Shown piece after piece: positions 41,542 to 51,636 of a DNA stretch of 59,108 nt. How positions within the stretch are numbered: position 1 is the first letter of the stretch; every line of letters begins with the position of its first letter. The DNA comes from Candidatus Pullichristensenella avicola (GTDB lineage: Bacteria > Bacillota > Clostridia > Christensenellales > Aristaeellaceae). Location of the stretch: the NCBI GenBank assembly GCA_018711655.1, contig DVIA01000036.1:1-59108 (forward strand). Reading direction: 5' to 3'. Below the pieces are notes generated by a model. It had not been told where the DNA came from and searched no databases. It was given only the letters and a program-made list of their open reading frames with translations. A program made the translations under genes and the position numbers.

Positions 41542-43169
41542 AACGAACCGTCCTTTTCCTTGTCCGTCTTTTTCGGCGCGCGCTTGACAGGAACAAAGCG
41601 ATTGGTCTTGCCCAGTTCTTCCCGGCGCTGGCGGCGCTGCTGGGCCAGCTTTTCCCGGCGCTGGCGGCGCTGCTTGCGCGAGGTGATCAACAGCGCTACC
41701 GTCAGGGCGATGAGCACTGCGCCCGCGCCGGCGATGAGGAACCAGAACGAGGAGTTTTCCCGCAACTTGACCGATTCGCCGGAGTAGGGCGCGGCCTCTT
41801 CCGCGCGGTCCAGCGCCTGCCCGGCGGGGTCGATCTCGATGCGCACAGGTTCGCTCTGAACGGCGTGTTCGCGCCCGGCGGCGTCGGTATACGTCAGGGA
41901 AAAGGCCAGTTCGCCATCCTGCGATACGGGCACATATACGCGCCGGTAAGTGGTATACGCGCCGGCGACGAGCGCGAATTCGCGCAGGACGGAGCCATCC
42001 GGCGCGCGAAGCGTCGCGTTGCGCGCGTGGGAGGAGCCGTTGTTGACGATATAGACGTCTACGGGCGCGTCGCCCGCGGAGGCGATCTGCGCGTAGACGG
42101 GCTCGGCGTAGAGGGCGATCTGCGCCTCGTCGCGCACAGGCAGGGCGCGCAGCGACACCGGCTCGCTCAGGACCTCGACCGTCGCGCCCGAGGGCGAGAG
42201 CGCGCGCACGCGCATCTGGTACACCGCGTCCTCGCGCACGGGATATTCGCGGGTGAAGGTGAGCGTCTGCGTGCCGGCGCGCATGGTCAGGCCGTCGGCG
42301 ATAAGGCCGCCGAAGCTTTCGTCAAAGACGGAAACGTCGTAAAAATCCACGTTGCCCAGGCTCATGACCGTCAAAGTGGCGACGACGGTCTCGCCCACGC
42401 GCGCGGTTTCCCGATCCAGCGTCAGGGTGGCGGTGAGCTGTTCATCGGCCAGGAGGATGCGCGCTTCATCCAGGCGTTCTTCGTATTCGCGGTTCTCCTC
42501 GGCGGGCACGGTATAGCGCAGCCGCGGCGCGGAGACGGTGGTTTCCTCAATGGTGACCTTGCTGAAAAACAGGCGGGACTGACCGACCTCCAACACGTCG
42601 GCGCGGCCGGAATATTCGCCCGGCGCGTCGTCCACGCGCAGGTCGGCGATGGGCACGTTGCCCGTGTTGCGCACGCGGTAGACGATGGTCGCCACATCGC
42701 CGGGGCGCGCGTAGGCGCCGGTGAACTGGCGGGTGAATTCCACGCCCGGCTGGGCGATGGCGCGCTGGATGGGGCAGTCCACGGCGTAATTGACCGTGTT
42801 CGCATCGCCGGCCACGCCGTCGTGGGAAAAGGTATAGGAGATGCGCCCGTTTTCCAGTTCTTCTTCGGTCACCTCGTGCACGCGGCTGAACACGCGGCTG
42901 TCGCCGGCGTCGATCTGGCCCAGCGGCTCGGTGCTCAACCCGTCGGCGGAGGAGATGTAGACGTTTTCCGCATCGTATTGCGAACTGTTGGTAACGGTGA
43001 AAGAGAGCGTGACTTCGCCCGGCTCCACCAGTTCCGCAGGGGCGGCGGAAAAGCTGATATCGAGAATGCGGCCCGGCTGCGGCGCGTTTCCGCTTTCGGA
43101 CACGGCAAAGCCCCCCGCGCACGCAAACGCGAGGGCAAAGGCCGTCAGCAGCGCTGCAAGCCTGCGCAT
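41538..43169 (-). CDS. secreted CARDB/DUF11-like surface protein
   Basis: 543-aa protein. Signal peptide (LLTAFALAFACAGGFA), several Ig-like beta domains resembling DUF11/CARDB modules (FTVTNSSQYDAENVYISS, VYRVRNTGNVPIADLRVDD, LTVMSLGNVDFYDVSVFD, VYIVNNGSSHARNATLRAP), one transmembrane helix near the C terminus (FLIAGAGAVLIALTVALLI) and a strongly basic cytoplasmic tail in which RRQRRE occurs twice. Topology is therefore outside-in with a positive tail. Role unknown, perhaps envelope architecture. AAAGGAGG 11 bases upstream. Confidence 0.8.
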   Translation of the reverse strand: MRRLAALLTAFALAFACAGGFAVSESGNAPQPGRILDISFSAAPAELVEPGEVTLSFTVTNSSQYDAENVYISSADGLSTEPLGQIDAGDSRVFSRVHEVTEEELENGRISYTFSHDGVAGDANTVNYAVDCPIQRAIAQPGVEFTRQFTGAYARPGDVATIVYRVRNTGNVPIADLRVDDAPGEYSGRADVLEVGQSRLFFSKVTIEETTVSAPRLRYTVPAEENREYEERLDEARILLADEQLTATLTLDRETARVGETVVATLTVMSLGNVDFYDVSVFDESFGGLIADGLTMRAGTQTLTFTREYPVREDAVYQMRVRALSPSGATVEVLSEPVSLRALPVRDEAQIALYAEPVYAQIASAGDAPVDVYIVNNGSSHARNATLRAPDGSVLREFALVAGAYTTYRRVYVPVSQDGELAFSLTYTDAAGREHAVQSEPVRIEIDPAGQALDRAEEAAPYSGESVKLRENSSFWFLIAGAGAVLIALTVALLITSRKQRRQRREKLAQQRRQRREELGKTNRFVPVKRAPKKTDKEKDGSL

Positions 43170-43216
43170 TGAGGGGCGTACCTCCTTTGGGCCCGCGAAG
43201 CGGGGCCTTCACCTCT

Positions 43217-43245
43217 ATTATTCACATCCGTCGCCGGTCTGTCAA
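43217..43245 (-). promoter_or_regulatory. promoter of the surface-protein operon
   Basis: Minus strand TTGACA (43245-43240), 17 bases, AATAAT (43222-43217). The -35 overlaps the last codon of the cyclophilin gene. Confidence 0.75.
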
Positions 43246-43757
43246 GCCTTCTTTACGACGTACGTTTCCCCGAAGGTCTCCACGGTGGCGCTGTGGATGC
43301 GCTGTTCCTCAAGGGGCCGGTCCTGCGCGTTGGTTTTGCAGGAGGCGATTTCATCCACGGCGTCCATGCCTTCGATCACCTTGCCAAAGGCGGCGTACTG
43401 GCCGTCCAGATGCGGCGCGTCCGCGTGCATGATGAAAAACTGGCTGCCGGCGGAATCCGGGTGCATGGAGCGCGCCATCGACAAAACGCCGCGCGTGTGT
43501 TTCAAGTCGTTTTTCACGCCATTTAAGCGGAACTCGCCGCGGATGCGCCAGCCGGGGCCGCCCATGCCGGTGCCGGTGGGGTCGCCGCCCTGAATCATGA
43601 AACCGGGAATGACGCGGTGGAAGATCAGCCCGTTGTAAAAGCCGCTGTCCACAAGGTGGACGAAATTGGCCACGGTGTTGGGGGCGACATCGGGGTACAG
43701 TTCCGCCCGGATGACCGAACCGTTTTCCATGGTAAAGGTGACGATGGGGGATTTCAT
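43242..43757 (-). CDS. cyclophilin-type peptidyl-prolyl isomerase
   Basis: 171-aa cytoplasmic cyclophilin. PNTVANFVHLVDSGFYNGLI, FHRVIPGFMIQGGDPTGTG (active-site Arg and Gln), SMARSMHPDSAGSQFFIMHA and GKVIEGMDAVDEIA. AAAGGAG upstream. Tandem with a lipoprotein paralogue 3 bases away. Confidence 0.95.
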   Translation of the reverse strand: MKSPIVTFTMENGSVIRAELYPDVAPNTVANFVHLVDSGFYNGLIFHRVIPGFMIQGGDPTGTGMGGPGWRIRGEFRLNGVKNDLKHTRGVLSMARSMHPDSAGSQFFIMHADAPHLDGQYAAFGKVIEGMDAVDEIASCKTNAQDRPLEEQRIHSATVETFGETYVVKKA

Positions 43758-43760
43758 GCC

Positions 43761-44420
43761 TTATGCTCCTTTCTCTGGGGCGATTGCCTCGGTCTCTTCG
43801 TCGCCGACTTTGACGACGGAGAAGGTGTAGCCATGGGTGTCAACGCGAATGGTGTCGATTTTGACGATCACCAGGGGCCGGTCGTTGGAATCGACCTGCA
43901 CGGCGGCGACGCTGTCGAGCACGGCCAGGCTTTCTTCGTCCATCAGCTTTCCAAAGGCGGCGTAGCGGCCGTCGTATTCGGGATAGCTGCCCTGCATGAT
44001 GAAGAACTGGCTGCCGGCGGAATCAAACTCCTCCGTGCGGCACATGGAGAGGACGCCCCGCGCATGCGAGAGCGTGTTTTTCTCGTAGCCGTTTTCGGCA
44101 AACTCGCCGCGGATGGCGTAGCCGGGGCCGCCGGTGCCGTTGTTGAGGGGATCGCCGGTCTGGATGAAGGCGCCGGTGACCACGCGGAAAATCTCCAGCC
44201 CGTCGTAGAAGCCGGAATTGGCAAGCTCGATGAAATTGGCCACGGTGTTGGGGGCCAGCGAGGGGTACAGTTCCGCGCGCATCACCCCGCCGTTGCTCAG
44301 CGTGATGGTGGCCACCGGGGCGGGAACGTCCGCGTAGGGATCCTCTTCGGCCTCGCGGCCGCAGCCGGCGAGGGAAAGCAGCAAAAGCAGCGTCAGAAGC
44401 GCCGCCCAGGATCGTTTCAT
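43761..44420 (-). CDS. cyclophilin lipoprotein
   Basis: 219-aa extracytoplasmic cyclophilin. Lipoprotein signal LLTLLLLLSLAGC with Cys 19 or so, then PNTVANFIELANSGFYDGLE and IFRVVTGAFIQTGDPLNNG (His of the usual FHR motif replaced, Arg kept), GSQFFIMQG. The ATG at 44420 has GGAGGTACGCC upstream. It probably folds exported proteins together with the PrsA-like foldase. Confidence 0.93.
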   Translation of the reverse strand: MKRSWAALLTLLLLLSLAGCGREAEEDPYADVPAPVATITLSNGGVMRAELYPSLAPNTVANFIELANSGFYDGLEIFRVVTGAFIQTGDPLNNGTGGPGYAIRGEFAENGYEKNTLSHARGVLSMCRTEEFDSAGSQFFIMQGSYPEYDGRYAAFGKLMDEESLAVLDSVAAVQVDSNDRPLVIVKIDTIRVDTHGYTFSVVKVGDEETEAIAPEKGA

Positions 44421-44446
44421 GGCGTACCTCCATGGTTTTGTTGCGT

Positions 44447-44477
44447 GCGGCCGCCGCGGGCGCGGCCCGGCGGCCGC
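44447..44477 (-). terminator. hairpin after hemZ
   Basis: GCGGCCGCCG and CGGCGGCCGC form a perfect 10-bp stem between hemZ and the cyclophilin lipoprotein gene; the following minus-strand ACGCAACAAAACC lacks a U-run. Confidence 0.5.
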
Positions 44478-44512
44478 AAAACGACGGAAGGGGCGAAGTG
44501 CGGCCGTCGCGG

Positions 44513-45961
44513 TCAGGAGAAGATCAGGCTCCGTTTGCGCGCGGCCATTTCCTCCACGCGGTCTATGTAAGCCTCGATGTTCTTTACGTTCGGGGCGCGC
44601 TCGATGCGCCGCGCCCGGTCGAACAGCCATTTGGTGATCGCCCCCGCGCCCAGCGCCAGCACGCTGGCCGTCTCCTCCATGTTGCCGATGTTGTACAGGC
44701 AGGCCATGCCGCGCCTGGCGTAGCCGACGTTTTCCAGATTGCCGGCCATGTACTTCTGGCGGTAGAGGTAGTAGGGCTTCCAGCCGCCCCGGGCCAGCGT
44801 TTCGCGCGCCAGGGCGGTCATCTTTTCCGCCTCGTTCGCGGGGGTGAGGCCGTGGCCGCCGCCCTCCACATGCATCTGTTCGTGCAAACGGCTGGAACGC
44901 TTGATGGCCAGCGCGTGCACGGTGACGCTTTCGGGGGCGAGGGAAACCGTCTTTTCCAGCGTGCGGCGGAAGTCCTCGAGCGTTTCGCCCGGAAGGGCGG
45001 CGATGAGGTCCATGTTGACGTCTGTAAAGCCCACCGCGCGGGCGAGACGATAGGCCTCGATGGTCTCCTGCGCCGTGTGCGCGCGGCCGATGCGCCGGAG
45101 CGTTTCGTCATTGAACGTCTGCGGGTTGACGGAGATGCGCGTCGTGCCCGCGCGCAGAAGCATTTCCAGCATGGGGCGGTCGATGGTGTCCGGCCGGCCG
45201 GCTTCCACGGTCTGCTCCACCGCGCCGGGGAAGGCCTCGCGCGCGGCGAGGAGCACTTCTTCCAGAGCCTCGCGGGGAATGGCGGTGGGCGTGCCGCCGC
45301 CCACATAAAGGGCGCGGACGCGCAAACCCTTTTCGGCCGCGATTTGCGCGCTGAGGGCGATCTCGCGCTTCAGCGCTTCGACATAGGGGGCCACCAGGCG
45401 CCCGTCGCCGATTTCGCCCGAGGAAAAGGAACAGTAGGCGCAGCGCGTTTTGCAGAAGGGGATGCCGATGTAGACGTCAAAGGAGTCCTTCGGCGGCGTG
45501 CGCAGCCCCGTTTGCATTTCGTGCATTTCGTCAAGCAGCCGGGCGCGGTCCTCGGTGACGTCGAACACGTCCGTAAGCGTGCGCACCGGGTCGAGCCCCT
45601 CCTCCAAGGCCTCATAGTAGAGCCGCGAGGGGCGGATGCCGGTCAGAGAGCCCCACGGGGGATGCACGCCGGTGAGCTTTTTGCAGTATTCGTACAGCGC
45701 CAGCTTCACAGAGCGCTTGCGCAGGCGCTTCTGTTCCAGTTCGCCTTCGCCGTCCGCGCCCTGCACGCGGAATACGGAGATTGGCCCGCCGCTGAACTGA
45801 TCGCACCAGCGCCCCTCCCGGCGGGAGACATGGTGTTCCACGCGCAGATCGGCCTCGCCTTCTTCGCCAAAGAAGATGGGCGCGCCGCCGTAGAACAGGC
45901 GCAACACGTCGGCCATGTCCTGGATAAAACCCGTTTCCGGGGTAAAAACGCGGATGGTCAT
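44513..45961 (-). CDS. hemZ: HemZ-type radical SAM protein
   Basis: 482-aa radical SAM enzyme annotated in the family as oxygen-independent coproporphyrinogen dehydrogenase HemZ. Iron-sulfur motif CKTRCAYCSF (about 180-189), GGGTPTAIP, then VEAGRPDTIDRPMLEML, NPQTFNDETLRRIGR and DLIAALPGETLEDFRRTLEK. An N-terminal ~160-residue extension (SLTGIRPSRLYYEALEEG) is typical of HemZ and unlike HemN. No other haem genes are nearby; members of this group may be haem chaperones. ATGA overlap with the MBL gene. Confidence 0.93.
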   Translation of the reverse strand: MTIRVFTPETGFIQDMADVLRLFYGGAPIFFGEEGEADLRVEHHVSRREGRWCDQFSGGPISVFRVQGADGEGELEQKRLRKRSVKLALYEYCKKLTGVHPPWGSLTGIRPSRLYYEALEEGLDPVRTLTDVFDVTEDRARLLDEMHEMQTGLRTPPKDSFDVYIGIPFCKTRCAYCSFSSGEIGDGRLVAPYVEALKREIALSAQIAAEKGLRVRALYVGGGTPTAIPREALEEVLLAAREAFPGAVEQTVEAGRPDTIDRPMLEMLLRAGTTRISVNPQTFNDETLRRIGRAHTAQETIEAYRLARAVGFTDVNMDLIAALPGETLEDFRRTLEKTVSLAPESVTVHALAIKRSSRLHEQMHVEGGGHGLTPANEAEKMTALARETLARGGWKPYYLYRQKYMAGNLENVGYARRGMACLYNIGNMEETASVLALGAGAITKWLFDRARRIERAPNVKNIEAYIDRVEEMAARKRSLIFS

Positions 45962-46572
45962 AGCTGGTAGCGCGCCCTTTCCCGCGCGATGGTCGTTTCC
46001 CCGCCGTGGCCGGGGAAAACGCGCGTTTCGCCCGGCAGCGCGAAGAGCCGCAGAAGCGAGGCGCGCATGTCCGCGGCGCTGGAGCCGGGGAAGTCCACGC
46101 GCCCGTAACCGGCGCAAAAGAGCGTGTCGCCGCTGAACAAAACGCCCTCGTCTCTGGCGTAGAGGCAGACGCCGCCCGGCGTATGCCCCGGCGTGGGAAG
46201 GATCTCCAGTTGTACGCCGCAGACCTCCAGCGTTTCGCCGTAGGCAAGGGCCTTCAGCCCCTGCGGCGCGGGCAGGCGCGACCAGGCGGGATTGTAGAGA
46301 TTGAGGCGCGCGTCGTTGAGGGCGGGGATATCCCGCGCGCTGACATACAGCTTCGCGCCCGTGTCGGCGATGAGGCCGGGGGCGGAAAGCATGTGGTCGT
46401 AGTGGGCGTGGGTCAGGCAGATGGCCTCGAGGCTGCGCCCCGCCAGCGCCCGCACAAGGGAGGCGTAGTCGTCGCCGGGGTCGATGAGGAACGCGCCCGC
46501 TTCGCCCTTTTTGGAAACGATGTAGGCGTTTTCCTCCAGCGCGCCGCAGACGACGGTTTCGATGTTGAGCAT
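45958..46572 (-). CDS. metallo-beta-lactamase-fold hydrolase (glyoxalase II-like)
   Basis: 204-aa cytoplasmic MBL hydrolase. Metal motif THAHYDHMLS (about 54-63), LPTPGHTPGGVCLY, FSGDTLFCAGYGRVDFPGS and FPGHGGETTI. Resembles hydroxyacylglutathione hydrolase-like YqgX/YcbL proteins. Sits between dtd and hemZ with short gaps, so part of the rel operon. Confidence 0.92.
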   Translation of the reverse strand: MLNIETVVCGALEENAYIVSKKGEAGAFLIDPGDDYASLVRALAGRSLEAICLTHAHYDHMLSAPGLIADTGAKLYVSARDIPALNDARLNLYNPAWSRLPAPQGLKALAYGETLEVCGVQLEILPTPGHTPGGVCLYARDEGVLFSGDTLFCAGYGRVDFPGSSAADMRASLLRLFALPGETRVFPGHGGETTIARERARYQL

Positions 46573-46573
46573 A

Positions 46574-47023
46574 TCAAAACACCTTTCGGCTGTCGATGAG
46601 GATGGTCACGGGGCCGTCGTTGACAAGTTCCACCTCCATGTGGGTGCGGAAGCGGCCCGTTTCCACATGCAGCCCCTTTTCTTCGAGCATGGCTTTCATC
46701 GTTTCCAGCAGCGGTTCGGCCTGCTCGGGCCGCGCCGCGGCGATGAAGCTGGGCCGGCGGCCGTGGCGCGCGTCGCCCAGCAGCGTGAACTGGGAGACCA
46801 GCAGGATCGCCCCGCCCACATCGGCGACGGAGCGGTTCATTTTGCCCTCGGCGTCCTCGAACACGCGCAGCCCCGCCAGCTTTTCCGCGCACAGGCGCGC
46901 GTCGGCTTCGGTATCGCCCACTTCGGCCCCGACCAGCGCCGCATAGCCCCGGCCGATGCTGCCGACCACTTCGTTTTCCACGGTCACGCTGGCGCGCGCG
47001 ACCCTTTGAACCACCATGCGCAT
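46574..47023 (-). CDS. dtd: D-aminoacyl-tRNA deacylase
   Basis: 149-aa proofreading enzyme removing D-amino acids (and Gly from tRNA-Ala). Begins [16 protein letters not shown]; signature [17 protein letters not shown] (about 78-94) and the cross-subunit GP motif [18 protein letters not shown] 8 bases upstream of 47023. It follows rel by 7 bases, the classic rel-dtd pair of Firmicutes. Confidence 0.95.
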   Translation of the reverse strand: MRMVVQRVARASVTVENEVVGSIGRGYAALVGAEVGDTEADARLCAEKLAGLRVFEDAEGKMNRSVADVGGAILLVSQFTLLGDARHGRRPSFIAAARPEQAEPLLETMKAMLEEKGLHVETGRFRTHMEVELVNDGPVTILIDSRKVF

Positions 47024-47030
47024 AATGCAA

Positions 47031-49238
47031 TCACCTCGCCACCCGGAACACTTCGATGACGTCCGGACGCTTTTGTAGGTCTCTGAGCAGCTTGTCAAGT
47101 TGCTGCGTGGTTTTGATGACGATGGTCATGTTCATCGTGCACAGGCCCTGCTTGTTTTTGACCGTATGCGCGGTCACGGCGGTGACCGGCACGTCCTGCG
47201 AGGCGAACATGAGGCTGATTTCGGCAAAGAGGCCGGCGTGGTCGTAGCAGAGCATTTGGATGTCGGCTTCGTAGCTGCCCGCGCCGGAGGATTCCCACTC
47301 CACTTCGATCATGCGCTCCGGCTCGACGCCGGCGTCTTTCAGGTTGATGCAGTCGGCCCGGTGCACGCTCACGCCGCGGCCGCGGGTGATGTAGCCGACG
47401 ATCTCGTCGCCCGGCAGGGGATTGCAGCAGCGGGCAAAGCGCACCAGCATGCCGCTTTCGCCCTTGACAATGACGCCGTTGGACGAGGAGGACGGCGCGG
47501 GTTTTTTGGGCTCCTCCGCCGGCTTTTCCGATATGGGCAGGGGCGGAGATTCGCTCTTGTTCTGCTTTTTGTATTCCTCGGCCAGGCGGTTGAGCAACTG
47601 CAGCGTGGAAAGCCCGCCAAAGCCGATGGTGGCGTAAAGGTCGTCCAGCGAGGAAAGGGAATAGCGCCGGAACACCGGCTCGAGGATGTCGCTCTTGGTC
47701 AGCTGCGCCATGGTGTAGCCGGCCTTTTTCGCCTCGGCGGAGAGCATCTCCTTGCCCTTTACGATGTTTTCCTCGCGCTCCTCCTTTTTCAGCCAGGCGC
47801 GAATTTTGGCTTTTGCCTCGCTGGTTTTGACGATGTTGAGCCAGTCGCGCGATGGCCCGTGCGAGGCCTGCGAGGTCATGACCTCCACAAAGTCGCCCGT
47901 TTCCAGGGAACTGGACAGGGGCACGATGCGGCCGTTGACCTTGGCGCCGATGCAGCGGTTGCCCACGGCCGAGTGGATGCGATAGGCGAAATCCAGCGGC
48001 GTGGCCCCGCGCGGCAGGGAAACGACGTCGCCCTTGGGGGTGAATACGAACACTTCGTCGGCGAAAAGGTCGAACTTGAGAAGCTCGCCAAAATCCGAGG
48101 AATCGCGCGCCTCGCTCTGCCAGTCAAGGATGCGGCGAAGCCAGCTCAATTTGGTGTCCAGTTCGTCGATCTGCTTGCCCTCTTTGTAGCGCCAATGGGC
48201 GGCGATGCCGTATTCGGCGGTGCGGTGCATTTCAAAGGTGCGAATCTGCACTTCGAAGGGCCAGCCCTGATTGACCACGGTGGTGTGCAGCGACTGATAC
48301 ATGTTGGCCTTGGGCACGGAGATGTAGTCCTTGAACCGGCCCGGCACCTGCGGCCAGAGCGTATGCACCACGCCCAGCACATAATAGCAGTCCTGCTGGG
48401 TGTTGACCAGCACGCGGATGGCGATTAAGTCGTTGATCTGGTCGAAGGTCTTGTTCTGGGACTTCATCTTCTTGTAGATGGAATAAAAGTGCTTGGGCCG
48501 GCCTTCGATCTCGGCCTTGATGCCGGTTTTGCGCAGGCTGTCCTGCAACTGCTGCGTCACCGAGGCGATGAGTTTTTCCCGCTCTTCGCGGCGCATGCCC
48601 ACCTTGGCCACCAGGTCGTAGTAGCCGTCGGGGTCGAGGTAGCGCAAAGAGAGGTCCTCCAGTTCCCATTTGATGGTGTACACGCCCAGCCGGTGCGCGA
48701 GCGGCGCGTAGATGTCGAGCGTTTCGCGGGCGATGGGCACCTGGCGCTCCGGTTTCTGGTATTTGAGCGTGCGCATGTTGTGCAGGCGGTCGGCCAATTT
48801 GATCAGCACCACGCGGATGTCCTTGGCCATGGCCAGAAACATCTTGCGCAGGCTTTCGGCCTGTTGCTCCTCGCGCGAGGAAAAGTCCAGCTTGGACAGC
48901 TTGGTCACGCCGTCCACCAGCAGTTCCACATCCTGCCCGAACCGTTCGCCGATGGTCTGCGCGGTGACGCATTCCACATCCTCCACGCAGTCGTGCAGAA
49001 GGCCGGCGGCGATGGTGGTGGCGTCCAGCATCAGATCGGCAAGGATCACCGCCACCGCGCAGGGATGCACGAAATAGGGGTCGCCGCTTTTGCGCCGCTG
49101 TTCGCGATGCGCCTCTTCGGAAAAGGCGTAGGCGCGGCGCACCAGGTCCATGTCGTCGTCGGGATGGTAGCGGCGGATTTTTTCGATCAGTTCGTCTACG
49201 GAGATATAGGGACAATTGCCGACTTTTTCATTGTTCAC
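47031..49238 (-). CDS. rel: bifunctional (p)ppGpp synthetase/hydrolase Rel
   Basis: 735-aa stringent-response enzyme. HD hydrolase domain with HP...HDCVEDV (about 58-88) and [12 protein letters not shown]; synthetase domain with [28 protein letters not shown], and [18 protein letters not shown] domain ([20 protein letters not shown]); zinc-finger/RIS region with [18 protein letters not shown]-terminal ACT domain ([20 protein letters not shown]). Both active sites look intact, so it can make and degrade (p)ppGpp. It overlaps recJ by 11 bases. Confidence 0.97.
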   Translation of the reverse strand: MNNEKVGNCPYISVDELIEKIRRYHPDDDMDLVRRAYAFSEEAHREQRRKSGDPYFVHPCAVAVILADLMLDATTIAAGLLHDCVEDVECVTAQTIGERFGQDVELLVDGVTKLSKLDFSSREEQQAESLRKMFLAMAKDIRVVLIKLADRLHNMRTLKYQKPERQVPIARETLDIYAPLAHRLGVYTIKWELEDLSLRYLDPDGYYDLVAKVGMRREEREKLIASVTQQLQDSLRKTGIKAEIEGRPKHFYSIYKKMKSQNKTFDQINDLIAIRVLVNTQQDCYYVLGVVHTLWPQVPGRFKDYISVPKANMYQSLHTTVVNQGWPFEVQIRTFEMHRTAEYGIAAHWRYKEGKQIDELDTKLSWLRRILDWQSEARDSSDFGELLKFDLFADEVFVFTPKGDVVSLPRGATPLDFAYRIHSAVGNRCIGAKVNGRIVPLSSSLETGDFVEVMTSQASHGPSRDWLNIVKTSEAKAKIRAWLKKEEREENIVKGKEMLSAEAKKAGYTMAQLTKSDILEPVFRRYSLSSLDDLYATIGFGGLSTLQLLNRLAEEYKKQNKSESPPLPISEKPAEEPKKPAPSSSSNGVIVKGESGMLVRFARCCNPLPGDEIVGYITRGRGVSVHRADCINLKDAGVEPERMIEVEWESSGAGSYEADIQMLCYDHAGLFAEISLMFASQDVPVTAVTAHTVKNKQGLCTMNMTIVIKTTQQLDKLLRDLQKRPDVIEVFRVAR

Positions 49239-51558
49239 GGCCGCTTCCCTCCCTTCCCTGCGCGCGCAGGCGCAGGATGCGTCGAACTACCCCGCTTTGC
49301 ATGGGATCGCGCGGTTCGGCGGGCAACAGGCGCGCGCCGGCCGCGTTTGTTTCGATCAGGCGCATGTCCGCCAGCGCCAGAAGCGCCGCCGCCGCGCCGA
49401 CGGCGGTAAGCCCGCATTCCTCGCCCGTGAGGCGGCACAGATCCGCGTAGTCCGCGCAGCGCAGCGGGCGGCGCAGCATGTCGCGCAGGGCGCGGTAGGC
49501 GTTTCGCATGCCGTCCACATCGGGAAGTTCCCGCAGCCAGGCGCAGGGCGGCGCGCCCTCGATCCACCCGGCCCAGACGAGGCGACGGTACCGCTTCGGC
49601 GCCGGCCCGGCGGGCAGCAGACATACGGCGTTGAAGGCGCGGGGATCTGCGGGAAAGGCGCCGACCGTCAGATCAAAGCGCGCAGACGGCTCCTCCGCCA
49701 GAAGGTTCAGAAGGAACTCCGCCTGATCAAAGTCCGCCGCAGCCAGCAGCGTTCCCTGCGGCGCCTCGCAAAACGGCGCGCGCGCTTCCGCCGGGGACAG
49801 GCGCGCCCCCGCGAAAGGGTCTATTGCACTATTATAGAGCACTTCTGTTAAGAAACGAACCACAAGCGCCTTCTGGCGCGCGCGATTCGCGGAAATTCGC
49901 GCCTGGGCGTCCACGGGTTCCATGGCGCGCAGTTCGACTTCCACCCGCGCGCGTCCCTGCCAGACGTTGATCTTCGGCGAAAAAAGCAGGTCGCACGCGC
50001 CGTCGCCCTCCTCCGCGCGCTCGCCGGCGGAGAACATCACGCCGCCGAGACGGCCGCTTTCGTCCTGAACGCTCAGGCGCAGATGCGCGCCCTCGCGGCC
50101 CACGCGGCGCATGTCCTCCACGCGCGCGCGGCAACGGAACACCGGCGCGGGATTGCCCATGCCCGTGGGTTGCAGCGCTTCCAACGCCGCCACGGCGCAG
50201 GCGTCCAGTTCGCCCAGGCGCACCTCCAGATCGTATTCCAGCGCCGGCACCCAGACTTCCGCCGGTACGTTTTTGCGCAGATACGCCTCCAGCGCCTGCG
50301 TGAACGGTTCGAGATTTTCCCTGGACAGCGTCAGGCCCGCCGCCTGCCGGTGGCCGCCGAAGCGCGCCAGCCACTGCGCCGACGCCGACAGCGCCGCGAA
50401 GATGTCCACGCCGGGAATGGAGCGGCAGGAGCCTTTCAAAACGCCGTTTTCCTCGCACAGAAGGATCGCGGGATAATGGTACTTTTCCACCAGGCGCGAG
50501 GCCGCCAGCCCCAGCACGCCCGGATTCCAGCCCTCGCGGGCAAGCACGATGGCGCGGCGGGCGGGGAAATCGAAATCCCGCAGCGCTTCCTCCGCCTGGT
50601 CGAGAATGGCGTTTTCCACATTGCGGCGCGCGCTGTTTTCCGCGTCTAGTTCTTCGGCCAGGGCTTCGGCGCGCGCCCTGTCCTCGGTCAGGAGCAATTC
50701 CAGCCCGCGCCGGGCGCTGCCCAGCCGCCCGCCGGCGTTGAGGCGGGGCCCCAGTTGGAACCCCAGATGCCCGGCGGTGAGCGCGCGGTTTTCCAGCCCG
50801 GCGACGCGCTTGAGGGCGGCGACGCCCGGCCGCGGGCGCTCGTTCATGCGCTGGAGGCCGGCGCGGACGATGAAGCGGTTTTCATCCAGAAGCGGCACCA
50901 CGTCCGCCACGGTGGACAGGGCCGCCAGGTCGATGTATTCCATGGCCGCCGCGCGGCCGGAAAGCGCCTCCACCAACTTGAAGGCCACGCCCGCGCCGGA
51001 AAGGTGGGGGCAGGGATAATCGTTGAGAAGCGGATCAACCACCGGACAGTCCGGCAGGGTTTCGCCGGGACGGTGGTGGTCGGTGATGACGATATCCATG
51101 CCCAGGCGGCGGGCGAGCGAGGCCATGTCCACGGCGTTGACGCCGCAGTCTACGCTCACCAGAAGGTCGGTATCCGCAGCCAGCGCGCGCACGGCCTCTT
51201 CATTCAGGCCGTAGCCTTCGCGTTGGCGGTCGGGCAGGTAGACGCGCGCTTTCGCGCCCAGGGAGCGCAGGTGCAGAAAAAGAATGGCCGCGGCGCATAC
51301 GCCGTCCACATCGTAATCGCCATAGACGCAGACGCGCTCGCCCGCCGCCAGCGCCGATTGCAGGCGCGACACGGCCCGGTCCATGTCCGAGAGGAGCAGC
51401 GGATCGTGCAACAGCGCTTCCGTCGGCGCCAGAAACGCCTCGGCCTCGGCGGCGGAGGCGACGCCGCGCTGGATCAAAAGCGCATGCAAAAGATGGGGCA
51501 TGCCTTCCGGCCGCGCAAAATGGACCCGCTCCGCCTCGCGTTTGTGATAAACGAGCAT
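49228..51558 (-). CDS. recJ: single-strand-specific exonuclease RecJ
   Basis: 776-aa 5'-3' ssDNA exonuclease of recombination and repair. DHH motifs: VYGDYDVDGVCAAAILF (about 78-94), SVDCGVNAVD, ITDHHRPGETLPDCPVVDP and LSTVADVVPL; DHHA1 with RFGGHRQAAGLTL; OB domain ALQPTGMGNPAPVFRC; and a long C-terminal extension (about 560-776) as in Gram-positive RecJ. The start at 51558 is placed by GGGGGAAACT just upstream. Confidence 0.95.
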   Translation of the reverse strand: MLVYHKREAERVHFARPEGMPHLLHALLIQRGVASAAEAEAFLAPTEALLHDPLLLSDMDRAVSRLQSALAAGERVCVYGDYDVDGVCAAAILFLHLRSLGAKARVYLPDRQREGYGLNEEAVRALAADTDLLVSVDCGVNAVDMASLARRLGMDIVITDHHRPGETLPDCPVVDPLLNDYPCPHLSGAGVAFKLVEALSGRAAAMEYIDLAALSTVADVVPLLDENRFIVRAGLQRMNERPRPGVAALKRVAGLENRALTAGHLGFQLGPRLNAGGRLGSARRGLELLLTEDRARAEALAEELDAENSARRNVENAILDQAEEALRDFDFPARRAIVLAREGWNPGVLGLAASRLVEKYHYPAILLCEENGVLKGSCRSIPGVDIFAALSASAQWLARFGGHRQAAGLTLSRENLEPFTQALEAYLRKNVPAEVWVPALEYDLEVRLGELDACAVAALEALQPTGMGNPAPVFRCRARVEDMRRVGREGAHLRLSVQDESGRLGGVMFSAGERAEEGDGACDLLFSPKINVWQGRARVEVELRAMEPVDAQARISANRARQKALVVRFLTEVLYNSAIDPFAGARLSPAEARAPFCEAPQGTLLAAADFDQAEFLLNLLAEEPSARFDLTVGAFPADPRAFNAVCLLPAGPAPKRYRRLVWAGWIEGAPPCAWLRELPDVDGMRNAYRALRDMLRRPLRCADYADLCRLTGEECGLTAVGAAAALLALADMRLIETNAAGARLLPAEPRDPMQSGVVRRILRLRAQGREGSGREQ

Positions 51559-51636
51559 AGTTTCCCCCGTTTTCTTTGGCAAATGCCGAAAAAGGAATTC
51601 GGAATCAAAGCGATCCCGAATTCCCCATAAGGTGGT